NCBI GenBank assembly: GCA_016713005.1
Contig: JADJPY010000012.1
Span: 1 to 64,000, forward strand
Length of the DNA: 64,000 bases
Source: Ramlibacter sp.
GTDB lineage: Bacteria; Pseudomonadota; Gammaproteobacteria; Burkholderiales; Burkholderiaceae_C
Direction: 5' to 3'
Shown here one piece after another: positions 18,339 to 27,067 of this stretch. A program made the position numbers and the translations under genes. Under the pieces are notes generated by a model, which saw only the letters and a list, made by a program, of their open reading frames with translations, searched no databases and was not told the DNA's origin. Numbering within the stretch: position 1 is the stretch's first letter; each line of letters opens with the position of its first letter.

Positions 18339-18528
18339 TCAGTGACCTCGCCTCAAGCGAAGTGCGTTTCCGATCACTGATGCAGAGCTGAAGCTCATAG
18401 CTAATGCAGCAATCAAGGGAGAAAGTAGCCAGCCGGTCAAGGGGTACAGCACCCCCGCTGCAACAGGGATTCCAAGTGCGTTGTAAAGGAAAGCAAACAT
18501 CAGGTTCTGCTTCATGTTGCTTACTGTG
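18339..18528 (-). pseudogene. Copper-translocating P-type ATPase (CopA type), C-terminal remnant
   Basis: Only the last ~63 residues remain: KQNLMFAFLYNALGIPVAAG and the terminal helix AALAMSFSSASVIGNALRLR, the diagnostic C-terminus of Cu(I) P1B-ATPases with the transmembrane Asn and Ser residues of the copper path. The rest was removed by the IS21-family copy 2, whose end is at 18529. The open frame continues into the element but is not meaningful there. Confidence 0.85.
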
Positions 18529-18594
18529 TGTTGAATTGCATCCAAATCTGACCCAGGATTTGCATCGAATATTGACCCACCCGATTTGAGCTTT

Positions 18595-19373
18595 TTAGAG
18601 CTCTTGTTTTGATTTTCTCTGTTTTCCCTCCTTGTTGCTTTGTGTCGAACTGTTCCTGAACCGGTAGCTTTCGTTTCCTGTCTCAACGATGTGGCAGTGA
18701 TGTGTTAACCGGTCCAACAGTGCTGTCGTCATCTTCGGGTCACCAAATACCGCTGACCACTCCGAGAAGCTCAAGTTCGTCGTGATGATCACACTGGTGC
18801 GCTCATACAAACGACTCAGCAAATGAAATAGCAACGCCCCACCAGCTTGGCTGAATGGCAAATACCCCAGCTCATCCAAGATCACCAAATCAACCATCCC
18901 TAAACGATTGGCTATTTGCCCATGCTTGCCAGCGCTCTTTTCCATCTCCAGCGCATTCACCAACTCCGCCGTCGAGAAGAACCTCACACGCCGGTGCATG
19001 TGCATGATGGCTTGAACACCAATAGCCGTCGCTAAATGCGTCTTTCCTGTGCCTGGCCCACCAATGAGCACTACATTCTCAGCGTTCTCCACAAACAAGC
19101 CTTTGTGAAGCGTTCGAATTTGTGCCTCGTTAACAGCACTCTGGCTGAAGTCAAACCCAGACAGGTCCCGATACGTCGGGAACTTTGCCACCTTCACTTG
19201 GTAGCTGACCGAGCGCACTTCACGCTCAGCAACTTCAGCTTTTAACAAGCTATCCAAGATCCCCTCAGCCCCTGATACGCCGGTGAGCCTTGCGATGCCA
19301 GCTCTCCCACAGCCTGCGCCATACCGTGGAGCTTCAGGGTTTTCAGTGTTTGAATCATTGCATTAGGCTGCAT
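18595..19373 (-). pseudogene. istB: IstB of IS21-family copy 2, frameshifted near its N-terminus
   Basis: The Walker A (GGPGTGKTH) and Walker B (VILDELGYL) regions are in one frame from about 19257 to the stop at 18595. However, the stretch encoding residues 36-40 has four Gs where copy 1 has five (around 19262-19268), which shifts the proper start (ATG 19373) out of frame. A start inside the gene would lack about 37 residues. Confidence 0.8.
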
Positions 19374-20885
19374 GGCGTACCTCTCTTAAGTTGTCGTATC
19401 TAATGACGTTGGCTTGTGGCTCAACGCTTAGCGCCAGATGGCGTGGTGTGTGTGCCGGTGCAGGAGGCGCAACCTCTGTCAAACGACCCAGCAAGTTGAG
19501 GATGTGCAACTTGCTTGGTATCCCAGACTCCAGCGCCAACTCAACAGCAGCCAAGACGGCTTGCTCGTCGTGATGCATGACTAACGCCAAGATCTCCACC
19601 ATCTCGCGGTCACCGCCTATGCGCTTGCCTAGCAACGCTTGCAAGCGTTTGAACCCTTCTGGCAACTCTAGGAACGGGGCGCCGTTTCGAAGTGCCCCAG
19701 GTTTTCTTTGCAGCACTGCCAAGTAATGTCGCCAGTCATAAATGGTCTTGCCTCCATCGTGACGCCGATCGAAGTGGCGCTCATGCTGAGCAATCTCTTG
19801 CCCCTCCGTTGCCATCACCAGGCGATCGGCATACACACGCAAACTAATGGGCCGATTGGCAAACGTAGCTGGCACGCTATAGCGGTTGCGATCGAAATGA
19901 ACCAAGCACGTGGGCGATACGCGCTTGGTGTGCTCCACAAATCCGTCAAACGCCGAAGGCGCGGCCATGAGCGTGCCACGCTCTTGCTCCCATAACTCTC
20001 GAATCGTGAACTCGCGTCGCTGCGGATGACGCAACTCAGACCAGAGTTCTATGCAACGCCTCTCCAGCCAGGCGTTGAGGGCATCCAAGTTTTCAAACAC
20101 GGGTGCGACTTGCCACAACCGATGCCTAGAGTCTTGAACGTTCTTCTCGATTTGGCCTTTTTCCCAACCCGATGCTGGGTTGCAGAACTCAGCCTCGAAG
20201 ACGAAGTGATTGACCATGACTTGGAAGCGCATGTTCACGTCCCGAGCCTTGCCCTTTTTGATCTTGTCGACAGCCGTTTTCATGTTGTCGAAGATGCCCC
20301 TCTGGGGTACACCACCAAGCACCGGAATGCATGGTTATGCGCGTCGAAGAGCATTTCGTGGGTTTGCAGAGGGTAGGCCCGCAACAGAAATGCCCGGCTG
20401 TGCGCCAACTTGAATTGAGCCACCTGCAACTTCGTGCGTTCACCGCCAATCACAGCCCAGTCTTCGCTCCAGTCGAACTGGAATGCCTCGCCAGGTGCAA
20501 ATGTGAGAGGCACAAATGCCCCGCGCCCAGTTGTCTTGGTGGCTTCGTGTTGGTTTTGACGCCAATTACGAGCAAAGGCAGCGACTCGGTCATACGAGCC
20601 CTCAAACCCCAAGACCACCAGATCATTGAAGAGTTGGCGGCTGTTTCGCCGTTGTTTGCGGCCCTTCTTGGCCTCGCTCTTGAGCCAACCCTCCAGCTTA
20701 GAGGCGAAGGCATCGAGCTTATTGGCAACGGTGCGAGCCGGATATTTAGGCTCGACCACGCCATTGGTTAGGTACTTGCGCACGGTGTTGCGCGATAAAC
20801 CCGTTCGTCGGGATATTTCCCGGATGCTCATTCCATCTCTCAGGTGCCACCGCCTGATCACACTTAATAACGCCACGTTGATCAC
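19363..20885 (-). pseudogene. istA: IstA of IS21-family copy 2, frameshifted
   Basis: Same protein as copy 1, but one G is missing near 20323 (copy 1 has GGG where copy 2 has GG), dividing the gene into residues 1-190 and the C-terminal part. A second pair of compensating indels near 19700-19715 changes only LQENLGALR to LQRKPGALR. Confidence 0.85.
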
Positions 20886-20990
20886 TCCTGTGTCTCCTGC
20901 TCAATGCTGAGCAGGACAGTTTGACTACGTGGGTCAAATTTGGATGCAAATACCTAGGTTTAGTGGCTCACTATTGGATGCAATTCAACA

Positions 20991-21467
20991 AACTTGCCTC
21001 ACAAAGAAAAGTTCTTTGCAGCTCTCGAAGTTTTAGCTTTATGTGAGTTTTACGAAGCGGTAGCAGAGGAAAAGAAAATCTCGATGGCGACTAGTGGCGA
21101 TGGCGAAATTCTCGGGGATAGATTAATGTTTCGCCGCGCCGTAAGCAATTTACTCTCTAACGCATTAAGGCACACGCCAGAGGGCGGGGTGGTGGAAATT
21201 GTCATTGTCGCCAATGAATTGACTACAGAGGTCAGGGTTGAAAACACCGGCCCAGAGATCGATCCTCGAGTGCTTCCTCGGCTGTTTGATCGCTTCTTTC
21301 GGGCTGATCCCTCACGCTCTCACCCAGACTCTGATGGTGCGGGACTGGGGCTGTCAATCACTAAGGCTATCGCAGAAATCCATGGTGGCACAGCGTCAGT
21401 AACATCTGATAATGGCAAAACACGATTTTTTCTGCGATTTCCACATAAAAATAATGAAGTTGGTTGA
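20991..21467 (+). pseudogene. CusS-like sensor histidine kinase, C-terminal remnant
   Basis: About 157 residues holding the HATPase domain of a heavy-metal two-component sensor: the N box (RRAVSNLLSNALRHTPEGG), the D/F box region (RLFDRFFRADPSRSHPDSDG) and the G box (GAGLGLSITKAIAEIHGG). Membrane, HAMP and dimerisation parts were lost at the IS21 boundary (20990). It would have sensed periplasmic copper/silver for the cus/cop genes on the other side of the element. Confidence 0.85.
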
Positions 21468-21904
21468 ATCCATTCGCACTTAGTTAACCGGAGGGGCGTA
21501 TGCCTATTGGACTTCCAAACGCAAAAGCAATATCAGAAGACAAGTCAATCGCTTTTTTCAATTGATACGGACATTATTCAAGGCTTGGGTTTCAAGTTTT
21601 TGAGGATGCGTTGTGAGTATTGCGAGACGTCCGCGACCAACATCACACAGCTACCTTCTCCGGTGGGGCCATCGGCGGCGGGAAGAAGCGCTAGATGGGG
21701 ATACAATCAGCTCCAAGCAAGCGCCACTAAGCTGGCGCAAGCTGTCGACACACGCACTGGACGGGAATTTTCCTAACCAGTGAGGTGGTTGGAGTAAATC
21801 CTTGGATGCGCCCCGTATCGCTCATTGGGGTGAGTTTTCAGGACGGCACGCCTCACTCCTACGGGATGAGCGTTTTGCGTAGTGCTATACTCCACCACCA
21901 GATC
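21468..21904. other. Non-coding stretch between cusS remnant and terminator
   Basis: 437 bp with only short open frames that lack homology I recognise. It contains an extended -10-like TGCTATACT at about 21882-21890 just before the terminator. It probably joins accessory DNA to the original region downstream of pldA. Confidence 0.3.
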
Positions 21905-21931
21905 AAAAAGCCCGCTTTCAGCGGGCTTTTT
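21905..21931. terminator. Bidirectional Rho-independent terminator
   Basis: AAAAAGCCCGC and GCGGGCTTTTT (21905-21915, 21921-21931) form a perfect stem with a TTTCA loop and T-tracts on both strands. It lies 30 bp beyond the duplicated pldA 3' end and faces it, so it is probably the ancestral pldA terminator. Confidence 0.85.
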
Positions 21932-21961
21932 CACGTCCGCGCGCCGTACGTTCCGATGCCA

Positions 21962-22098
21962 TCAAAACTCCACCAGGCTCAGCCCCAGGCTGAACACGGT
22001 GCGGCGGAAGTTGTAGTCGATCAGGCTGTCGCCGTAGCCGCTGAACAGGCTGGCGTGCAGGCGCAGGCCGCTGTTGGGGCTGCTGCCCAGGGCGCGCA
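21962..22098 (-). pseudogene. pldA: Duplicated 3' end of pldA
   Basis: 137 bp that match 34365-34501 with three mismatches, in the same orientation, including the stop codon and the last ~45 codons of phospholipase A (ending LSLVEF). The match ends abruptly at 22098. It is not a gene by itself but marks one boundary of a 12.3-kb accessory segment. Confidence 0.9.
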
Positions 22099-22373
22099 AT
22101 AGAGAGTTGGCAGAAATTGGGCGAATCCTGCAGATTGAAACTGGCGCAGTTTTCCGTGCGTTGAAGAACGGGGAACATGTCAGTGGCGTCTACCGCCAAA
22201 GGATTCAACTCTCCAGCGGACGCTACGCTGTACTTGACGACGGTATTCGTTTCAGCCTCGTGCCTTGGCACCCGGCGATCGAGCAAGCCCTCGGGCGCCG
22301 ATTGTCGGTCGTCGTGCAAGGACAGTCAGCATCGTGGCGGCTTGATCGGAGCCTTGGTGTCGTCGGCCGTTGA
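22099..22373 (+). pseudogene. Relaxase C-terminal remnant (DUF3363-like, ICE/plasmid type)
   Basis: The frame from about 22099 to the TGA at 22373 encodes RQRIQLSSGRYAVLDDGIRF, then SLVPWHPAIEQALGRRL and ASWRLDRSLGV. This is the pattern of the C-terminal DUF3363 part of relaxases found on Tn4371-type integrative conjugative elements and related plasmids. Only about 85 residues remain and the nicking domain is absent. It implies that the segment arrived with, or through recombination with, conjugative DNA. Confidence 0.6.
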
Positions 22374-22452
22374 CGATGTGGTCGACGTGGGCGTTGCTGC
22401 GCGTCAGCGAATAGATTTAGCGCGACGGCGTATCGGCTAACAAACGGCAGGC

Positions 22453-23238
22453 TCAACCCGACTTGTCGCGTAGCACGATGGCGTTTTCGATTTCCGCCAC
22501 CTCGCGTGCCAATGAGTCGCGAAGGGTGGCGCGACGGGGCGGTTGCAAACGACTGCGCAGGCCGGCGATGGACAGCGCCGCGACCACCGCACCTTGCGGA
22601 TCTCGGATGCCCATGCCGATGGCCGCCATCTCCGGCATCATCTGCCCATCATTGAGCGAGTACCCCGCCGCGCGCGTGCTATGCACGTGGTCCCACATCA
22701 GCGCGGGTGCGAAATTGGGGTGCTGGGCCAGCACGGCGCCGTTGCGCTCGATCGCCGACTTCACTTCCGCATCCGGCAGCAAGGCGAGTAAGGCCAGGCT
22801 GCCGGCGCCAAGGCCCAGCGGCCGGGCATCGCCCACTTCCAGTGTGAGCGTCTTGATCGGGAACGCGCCAACCCGCCGCGCGCCGCACGTCGCCTGGTCG
22901 CCGCTGCGCACCGACAGATAGATCGTATCGCCCGTTTCCGCGGCCAGCCTGTCCATGCTCGCCGCCGACAACTGGACGATGTCGAACCGGGCCCCGGCCG
23001 CCAGGCCCATTCGGTAAAGCTTGAACGCCGGAGAGAAAAGCCTGGTGCGCGAGTTGTAGTTGACCAAGCCCCCTTGCCGCAGCCCGGTCAGCAGCCGATG
23101 GGCCGTGGGCTTGCTGAGATGCGCACGTTCGGCCAAGTCGGCCAGCGAGATGCCAGTCTTGGCATGAATGACCACGTGGTCCAACAAGTTCAGGGCGCGA
23201 TCGAGGCTTTGCGTTGTACTGGCAGCAGTCATGTTCAT
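22453..23238 (-). CDS. IclR-family transcriptional regulator
   Basis: About 261 residues: N-terminal winged helix-turn-helix (QSLDRALNLLDHV; SLADLAERAHLSKPTAHRLL, residues ~10-60) and C-terminal effector-binding GAF-like domain (DARPLGLGAGSLALLALLPD; GYSLNDGQMMPEMAAIGMGI). Candidate starts are ATG 23265, 23238 and 23232; the first would place the likely operator (23237-23253) inside the gene, so a later start is preferred. It is divergent from the catabolic operon beginning at 23319 and presumably controls it in response to a pathway metabolite. Confidence 0.9.
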   Translation of the reverse strand: MNMTAASTTQSLDRALNLLDHVVIHAKTGISLADLAERAHLSKPTAHRLLTGLRQGGLVNYNSRTRLFSPAFKLYRMGLAAGARFDIVQLSAASMDRLAAETGDTIYLSVRSGDQATCGARRVGAFPIKTLTLEVGDARPLGLGAGSLALLALLPDAEVKSAIERNGAVLAQHPNFAPALMWDHVHSTRAAGYSLNDGQMMPEMAAIGMGIRDPQGAVVAALSIAGLRSRLQPPRRATLRDSLAREVAEIENAIVLRDKSG

Positions 23239-23253
23239 ATCATCTATTGATAT
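23237..23253. promoter_or_regulatory. Candidate operator of the IclR regulator
   Basis: Perfect inverted repeat ATATCA-N5-TGATAT in the divergent region between the regulator and the SMP-30 gene, followed by further AT-rich half-sites to 23270. The size and position suit autoregulation plus control of the operon. Confidence 0.45.
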
Positions 23254-23318
23254 GATTCGTGTCATATATCGGGATAACCATTAGACGGCTGAGTGGATGC
23301 CCCTCCTAGCATCCATCC

Positions 23319-24242
23319 ATGGAACAAAAGGCCCCGTGGGAATCATCGACTTGGCTGGACAGGCCCTTGCCTGTGGCGGCCGAGTGCTTTGCCCGGCTGC
23401 CGGTGTCCCTGCGCAAAGGTGTTAAGACCTCGTGGGGCCGAGTCAATGCCGGCGATGCCGCGCTGGACTGTTTTTTGGAAGGCCCCTGCTTTTCCCCTGA
23501 CGGCAAGCTGTTCGTCACCGACATCCCACACGGCCGCATCTTTCGGATCGACGGACCGAACGAGTGGTCGGTGGTGGCCGAATATGACGGCTGGCCCAAC
23601 GGCCTGAAATACAGCCAGGGCCGGCTGCTGGTCGCCGACTACCGGCTCGGGCTGCTGAAGCTCGACTCGGAGACAGGTCGCCACGAAACGCTGGCCGAGG
23701 GCTTTCGCAGCGAAGGGTTCAAGGGCGTCAACGACCTGTTCGTGGCGGGAAGCGGGGATTTGTATTTCACCGATCAAGGCCAGACCGGCTGGCATGACCC
23801 CACCGGCCGCGTATTCCGCATGACGACCGACGGCGCGCTTGAGTGCCTGTGCGACCGCATTCCCAGCCCTAACGGCCTGTGCATGAACCTCGCGCAAACG
23901 CAGCTTTATGTGGCCGTGACGCGCGCAAACGCGATCTGGCGGCTGCCGTTGATGGTGGACGGTAGCGTGTCCAAGGTCGGCACATACATCCAGATGAGCG
24001 GCGGCGCCGCCGGACCTGACGGCATCGCGCTGGACGCGGCTGGTGGCTTGGTGGTCGCCCACCCAGGCACCACCGTGTGGCGCTTCAACAGGTGGGGCCT
24101 GCCCACGCACTACGTGCAGGTGCCTCATGACTCTTTCTTCACCAACCTGGCTTTCGGGCCGGGGCTGGACTCGGCGTTTCTGTACATGACCGATGCGCTT
24201 CGTGGAGAAATATGGCGCGCCCGGATGCCCGCGGCGAATTGA
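23319..24242 (+). CDS. SMP-30/gluconolactonase (LRE) family lactonase
   Basis: Six-bladed beta-propeller hydrolase of 307 residues that opens sugar-acid lactones with a divalent metal. The metal ligands expected of the family are visible: Glu in FLEGPCFSPDGKLFVTD, Asn in RIPSPNGLCMN and KGVNDLFV, and Asp in GPDGIALDAAGG. There is no signal peptide, so it is cytoplasmic. It is the first gene of the plus-strand catabolic operon; dctP follows after 22 bp. The natural substrate is unknown; a lactone formed by a dehydrogenase encoded elsewhere is plausible. Confidence 0.88.
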   Translation: MEQKAPWESSTWLDRPLPVAAECFARLPVSLRKGVKTSWGRVNAGDAALDCFLEGPCFSPDGKLFVTDIPHGRIFRIDGPNEWSVVAEYDGWPNGLKYSQGRLLVADYRLGLLKLDSETGRHETLAEGFRSEGFKGVNDLFVAGSGDLYFTDQGQTGWHDPTGRVFRMTTDGALECLCDRIPSPNGLCMNLAQTQLYVAVTRANAIWRLPLMVDGSVSKVGTYIQMSGGAAGPDGIALDAAGGLVVAHPGTTVWRFNRWGLPTHYVQVPHDSFFTNLAFGPGLDSAFLYMTDALRGEIWRARMPAAN

Positions 24243-24264
24243 ATTTCAATCAAAGGAGACTCTC

Positions 24265-25257
24265 ATGACCTTAACTACTAACCGCCGCCGCGTCCTGCTG
24301 GGCGCAGGCTCCCTGGCCTTGGCCGGGGTCCCCGCACTTGGCCGTGCCCAGACCGCATGGACTTCTTACACCTACACGCCGGCGGCCACGTTGGCGCCGG
24401 CACGCGGTGTGGCTCGCATGGCCGAGGCGTTGCAAAAAGACGGCGTCATCACACTGCGCCAGCACTTGGGCGGCGCCTTGCCGATCAACGCGCAGAACAT
24501 CACGGGCGCCGTCGGAGACAACGTGGTCCAGTTCGGAGATGACGGTTTCTTCCACGGCAACATCCCGCTGGGCGGCGTGATGCGCCTGCCGATGCTGATC
24601 ACCAACGCCGACGAGATGGCCCGGGCTTCCAAAGCCATCCAGCCGTATCTCGACGTCGCCTACGCCAAGAAGGGCATCGTGTTGCTGGGTTATTACCACT
24701 ACCCCATCCAGTCGGCTTGGTCGCGCAAGAAGCTGATGTCGCTGGCCGACCTGAACGGTAGCAAGATGCGCGTCACCTCGCCCGAGCAGGGGGAGTTCGT
24801 TCGCCGCTTCGGTGGCGTGCCGGTCACCGTATCGGCCTCCGAGGTGCCGTCCGCGCTGGAACGCGGCGTGGTGGACGGCGTGTTCACCGCGGCCTCGGGC
24901 GGTGGCAAGATCTGGAAGGACCTGCTGAAGTCGCAGTACGGCATCGGCCCCAACTTCTTCGACGCCGTGCTCATCGCCAACAGGGATGCCTTCAACAAGT
25001 TGCCTGCCGCCGACCAAGCCAAGCTCAAGCAGTCGGCTGCCGAGGCGGCGCTTTGGATCACGGCCGAGACAGCCCGCGAAGAGTCCGAGGTCTCTGCCAA
25101 GCTGGTCGCCGAAGGCATGGTGATGACCCCGGTCAGTGCGGCGGATGCAGCCGAAGGCCGCAAGCGCTTGGCGCCGTACTGGGACGAGTGGGCCAAGGCC
25201 AAGGGCCCCGAGGCCATCGAAGCGCTGGCCAAGGTCCGCGCCGCTATCGGAAGCTGA
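24265..25257 (+). CDS. TRAP transporter substrate-binding protein (DctP type)
   Basis: 330-residue periplasmic receptor. The start ATG 24265 has AAAGGAG upstream. The N-terminus NRRRVLLGAGSLALAG resembles a Tat-like signal peptide with cleavage after GRA-Q. The DctP segments are SLADLNGSKMRVTSPEQGEF (ligand-arginine region) and EVPSALERGVVDGVFTAA. It is followed by dctQ and dctM, giving a complete TRAP system in the order P-Q-M. Confidence 0.9.
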   Translation: MTLTTNRRRVLLGAGSLALAGVPALGRAQTAWTSYTYTPAATLAPARGVARMAEALQKDGVITLRQHLGGALPINAQNITGAVGDNVVQFGDDGFFHGNIPLGGVMRLPMLITNADEMARASKAIQPYLDVAYAKKGIVLLGYYHYPIQSAWSRKKLMSLADLNGSKMRVTSPEQGEFVRRFGGVPVTVSASEVPSALERGVVDGVFTAASGGGKIWKDLLKSQYGIGPNFFDAVLIANRDAFNKLPAADQAKLKQSAAEAALWITAETAREESEVSAKLVAEGMVMTPVSAADAAEGRKRLAPYWDEWAKAKGPEAIEALAKVRAAIGS

Positions 25258-25261
25258 TCTC

Positions 25262-25762
25262 ATGAACACAGAGCAACAACCCACCCTGGGAAGGGTGGGC
25301 GAGGGATTCCTTTGGCTTGCGGGCCTGAGCCTGGTGGCCATGGTGGTGGTCATTGGGACGGAAGTCGTGGCGCGCTCGGTCTTCCATTACTCATTCGAGG
25401 TGGTGGACGAATTGGGTGGCTATCTGCTGGTGGCACTGTCGTTCCTGTCGCTGGCGCCGGCGCTGAAGGCCGGCGCCTTCCATCGCGTGGAGCTGGTGCA
25501 ACAACGGCTGTCGCCGCGCGGCAAGCGAATCTCCCGCAAGGTGTTCCTGGTGCTGTCGTTGGCCTTCGGCCTCATCATGAGCTTCACCATCGGCCGCTAC
25601 GTCTGGCGAACCTTTTCACAGGGGGAGGTAGCGTCAACCGGATGGCAGACGCCGCTGTGGATTCCCATGCTGCCCATGCTGGCCGGCATCGTGGCGCTGA
25701 CCTGGGTGCTGGCGGTGGAGCTGATTGCGCATCGCGGCGGGGAAGGTGGCCATGACGCCTGA
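25262..25762 (+). CDS. TRAP transporter small permease (DctQ type)
   Basis: 166 residues, four predicted membrane helices, including LWLAGLSLVAMVVVIGTEVV with the conserved glutamate, ELGGYLLVALSFLSLAPALK and WIPMLPMLAGIVALTWVLAV. ATG 25262 is 2 bp after the dctP stop; the 3' end overlaps dctM by 11 bp. Intact, in contrast to the frameshifted dctQ of the other TRAP system in this window. Confidence 0.9.
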   Translation: MNTEQQPTLGRVGEGFLWLAGLSLVAMVVVIGTEVVARSVFHYSFEVVDELGGYLLVALSFLSLAPALKAGAFHRVELVQQRLSPRGKRISRKVFLVLSLAFGLIMSFTIGRYVWRTFSQGEVASTGWQTPLWIPMLPMLAGIVALTWVLAVELIAHRGGEGGHDA

Positions 25763-27056
25763 AATGCAAATCATCGCGGTCTTTGTGGTGTTCATCTTAC
25801 TGCTGGCCGCTGGCATGGCGGTGCCGCTGGCCATCAGCGTCCCAGCGTTGATCTATTTGCTGATGCTCGGCGGTGTCGACGCCCTTAAGGGCCTGGGCCT
25901 GGTGTCCTGGGGCAGCATGAACAGCTTCGCGCTAACGGCCATTCCCCTGTTCATCCTGATGGCCGAGCTGATGCAGGGCAGCGGCCTGAGCATGCGCACC
26001 TATCGAGGGCTGGCCAAGCTGGTGTGTGTGATCCCCGGCGGGCTGTTGCAGACCAACATTGCTGGCTGCGCGCTGTTTTCGGCCATCAGTGGCTCCAGCG
26101 TCACCACAGCCGCCGCCATTGGCGGCGTCGCCTTGCCACAGCTGGAGCAGAGAAAGTATTCGCCTTCGCTAGCGGCCGGCTCGCTGGCCGCGGGCGGCAC
26201 CCTGGGCATCCTGATCCCGCCGTCGATCGCGATGATCATCTACGGCACCTTCACGGAAACCTCCATTGCCAAGCTGTTCATGGCGGGCGTGATTCCGGGG
26301 CTGATGCTTACCGGCCTGTTCATGGCCTACATTGCGGTGCACGCGCTGATAAAGCCAGAGATCGCACCTAAGGAGCGCGGGCCGCAAAATGCGGGCGAGT
26401 TCGCCATCGCGATATACGACCTGCTGCCCGTGACACTACTGATCGTGGGCATCATGAGCAGCCTCTACCTGGGCTTTGCCACTCCGACCGAGGTGGCGGC
26501 TCTGGGCTGCATCTTCGTGGGCGTCGTGGCCGCGGCGTGGGGCGAGCTGAACTGGCAGGTGATTCGCGACGCCATTCGCACCACGGTGATCGTCAGCGGC
26601 AACATCATGTTCATCGTGTTCGCCGCCTTTATCTTCTCCTACGCCATCAGCATGGGCGGCGTCGGCGAGAAGCTGACGCATGCGCTGGTCGACATGAACC
26701 TGACCAAGACCCAATTCATGCTGGCGATGCTGGTGCTATTCACCCTGCTGGGCGCGCTGGTGGAAAGCCTGGGAATCATCGTCATCACCGTGCCGCTGCT
26801 GTACCCCGTGCTGATGAAATTCGGCATCGACCCGATCTGGTTCGGCATCGTGCTGGTGCTCTTCATCGAGATGGGACAGATCACGCCGCCGATCGGGATC
26901 AACCTGTTCGTGATCCAGGGGCTGTGGAAGGGAACGCTGCAGCAGGTCGTGACGGGGAGCATTCCGTTCCACCTGCTGATGTTCGTGATGCTGGGCCTGC
27001 TGGTGGCCTGGCCCGAGATCGCCCTGTGGCTGCCGCAGAACATGACGACCAAGTAG
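25752..27056 (+). CDS. TRAP transporter large permease (DctM type)
   Basis: 434-residue membrane subunit with about 12 helices; hallmarks are FSAISGSSVTTAAAIGGVAL and GSLAAGGTLGILIPPSIAMI. ATG 25752 lies inside dctQ, indicating translational coupling. It completes the sodium- or proton-driven uptake system of this catabolic operon. Confidence 0.92.
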   Translation: MTPEMQIIAVFVVFILLLAAGMAVPLAISVPALIYLLMLGGVDALKGLGLVSWGSMNSFALTAIPLFILMAELMQGSGLSMRTYRGLAKLVCVIPGGLLQTNIAGCALFSAISGSSVTTAAAIGGVALPQLEQRKYSPSLAAGSLAAGGTLGILIPPSIAMIIYGTFTETSIAKLFMAGVIPGLMLTGLFMAYIAVHALIKPEIAPKERGPQNAGEFAIAIYDLLPVTLLIVGIMSSLYLGFATPTEVAALGCIFVGVVAAAWGELNWQVIRDAIRTTVIVSGNIMFIVFAAFIFSYAISMGGVGEKLTHALVDMNLTKTQFMLAMLVLFTLLGALVESLGIIVITVPLLYPVLMKFGIDPIWFGIVLVLFIEMGQITPPIGINLFVIQGLWKGTLQQVVTGSIPFHLLMFVMLGLLVAWPEIALWLPQNMTTK

Positions 27057-27067
27057 GGAAGACCGGC

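Larger units (their letters stand above)
18529..20990 (-). mobile_element. IS21-family insertion sequence, copy 2 (inverted relative to copy 1)
   Basis: 2462 bp, near-identical to copy 1 but in the opposite orientation. Ends TGTTGAATTGCATCCAA at 18529 and the complement ending at 20990. It separates the copA tail from a cusS-like tail, so the DNA that once linked these genes is gone. The few differences from copy 1 that I could compare are mostly single-base indels, several of which break reading frames. Confidence 0.9.

Noticed and set aside
15436..18528. A functional composite transposon made by the two IS21 copies
   Set aside because: All genes touching the IS ends are truncated, the IS genes carry frameshifts and no target duplication is visible; deletions explain the layout better.
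21507..21776. Open frame of 89 codons after the cusS remnant
   Set aside because: No ribosome-binding site in a good position, no similarity recognised, biased composition; treated as non-coding.
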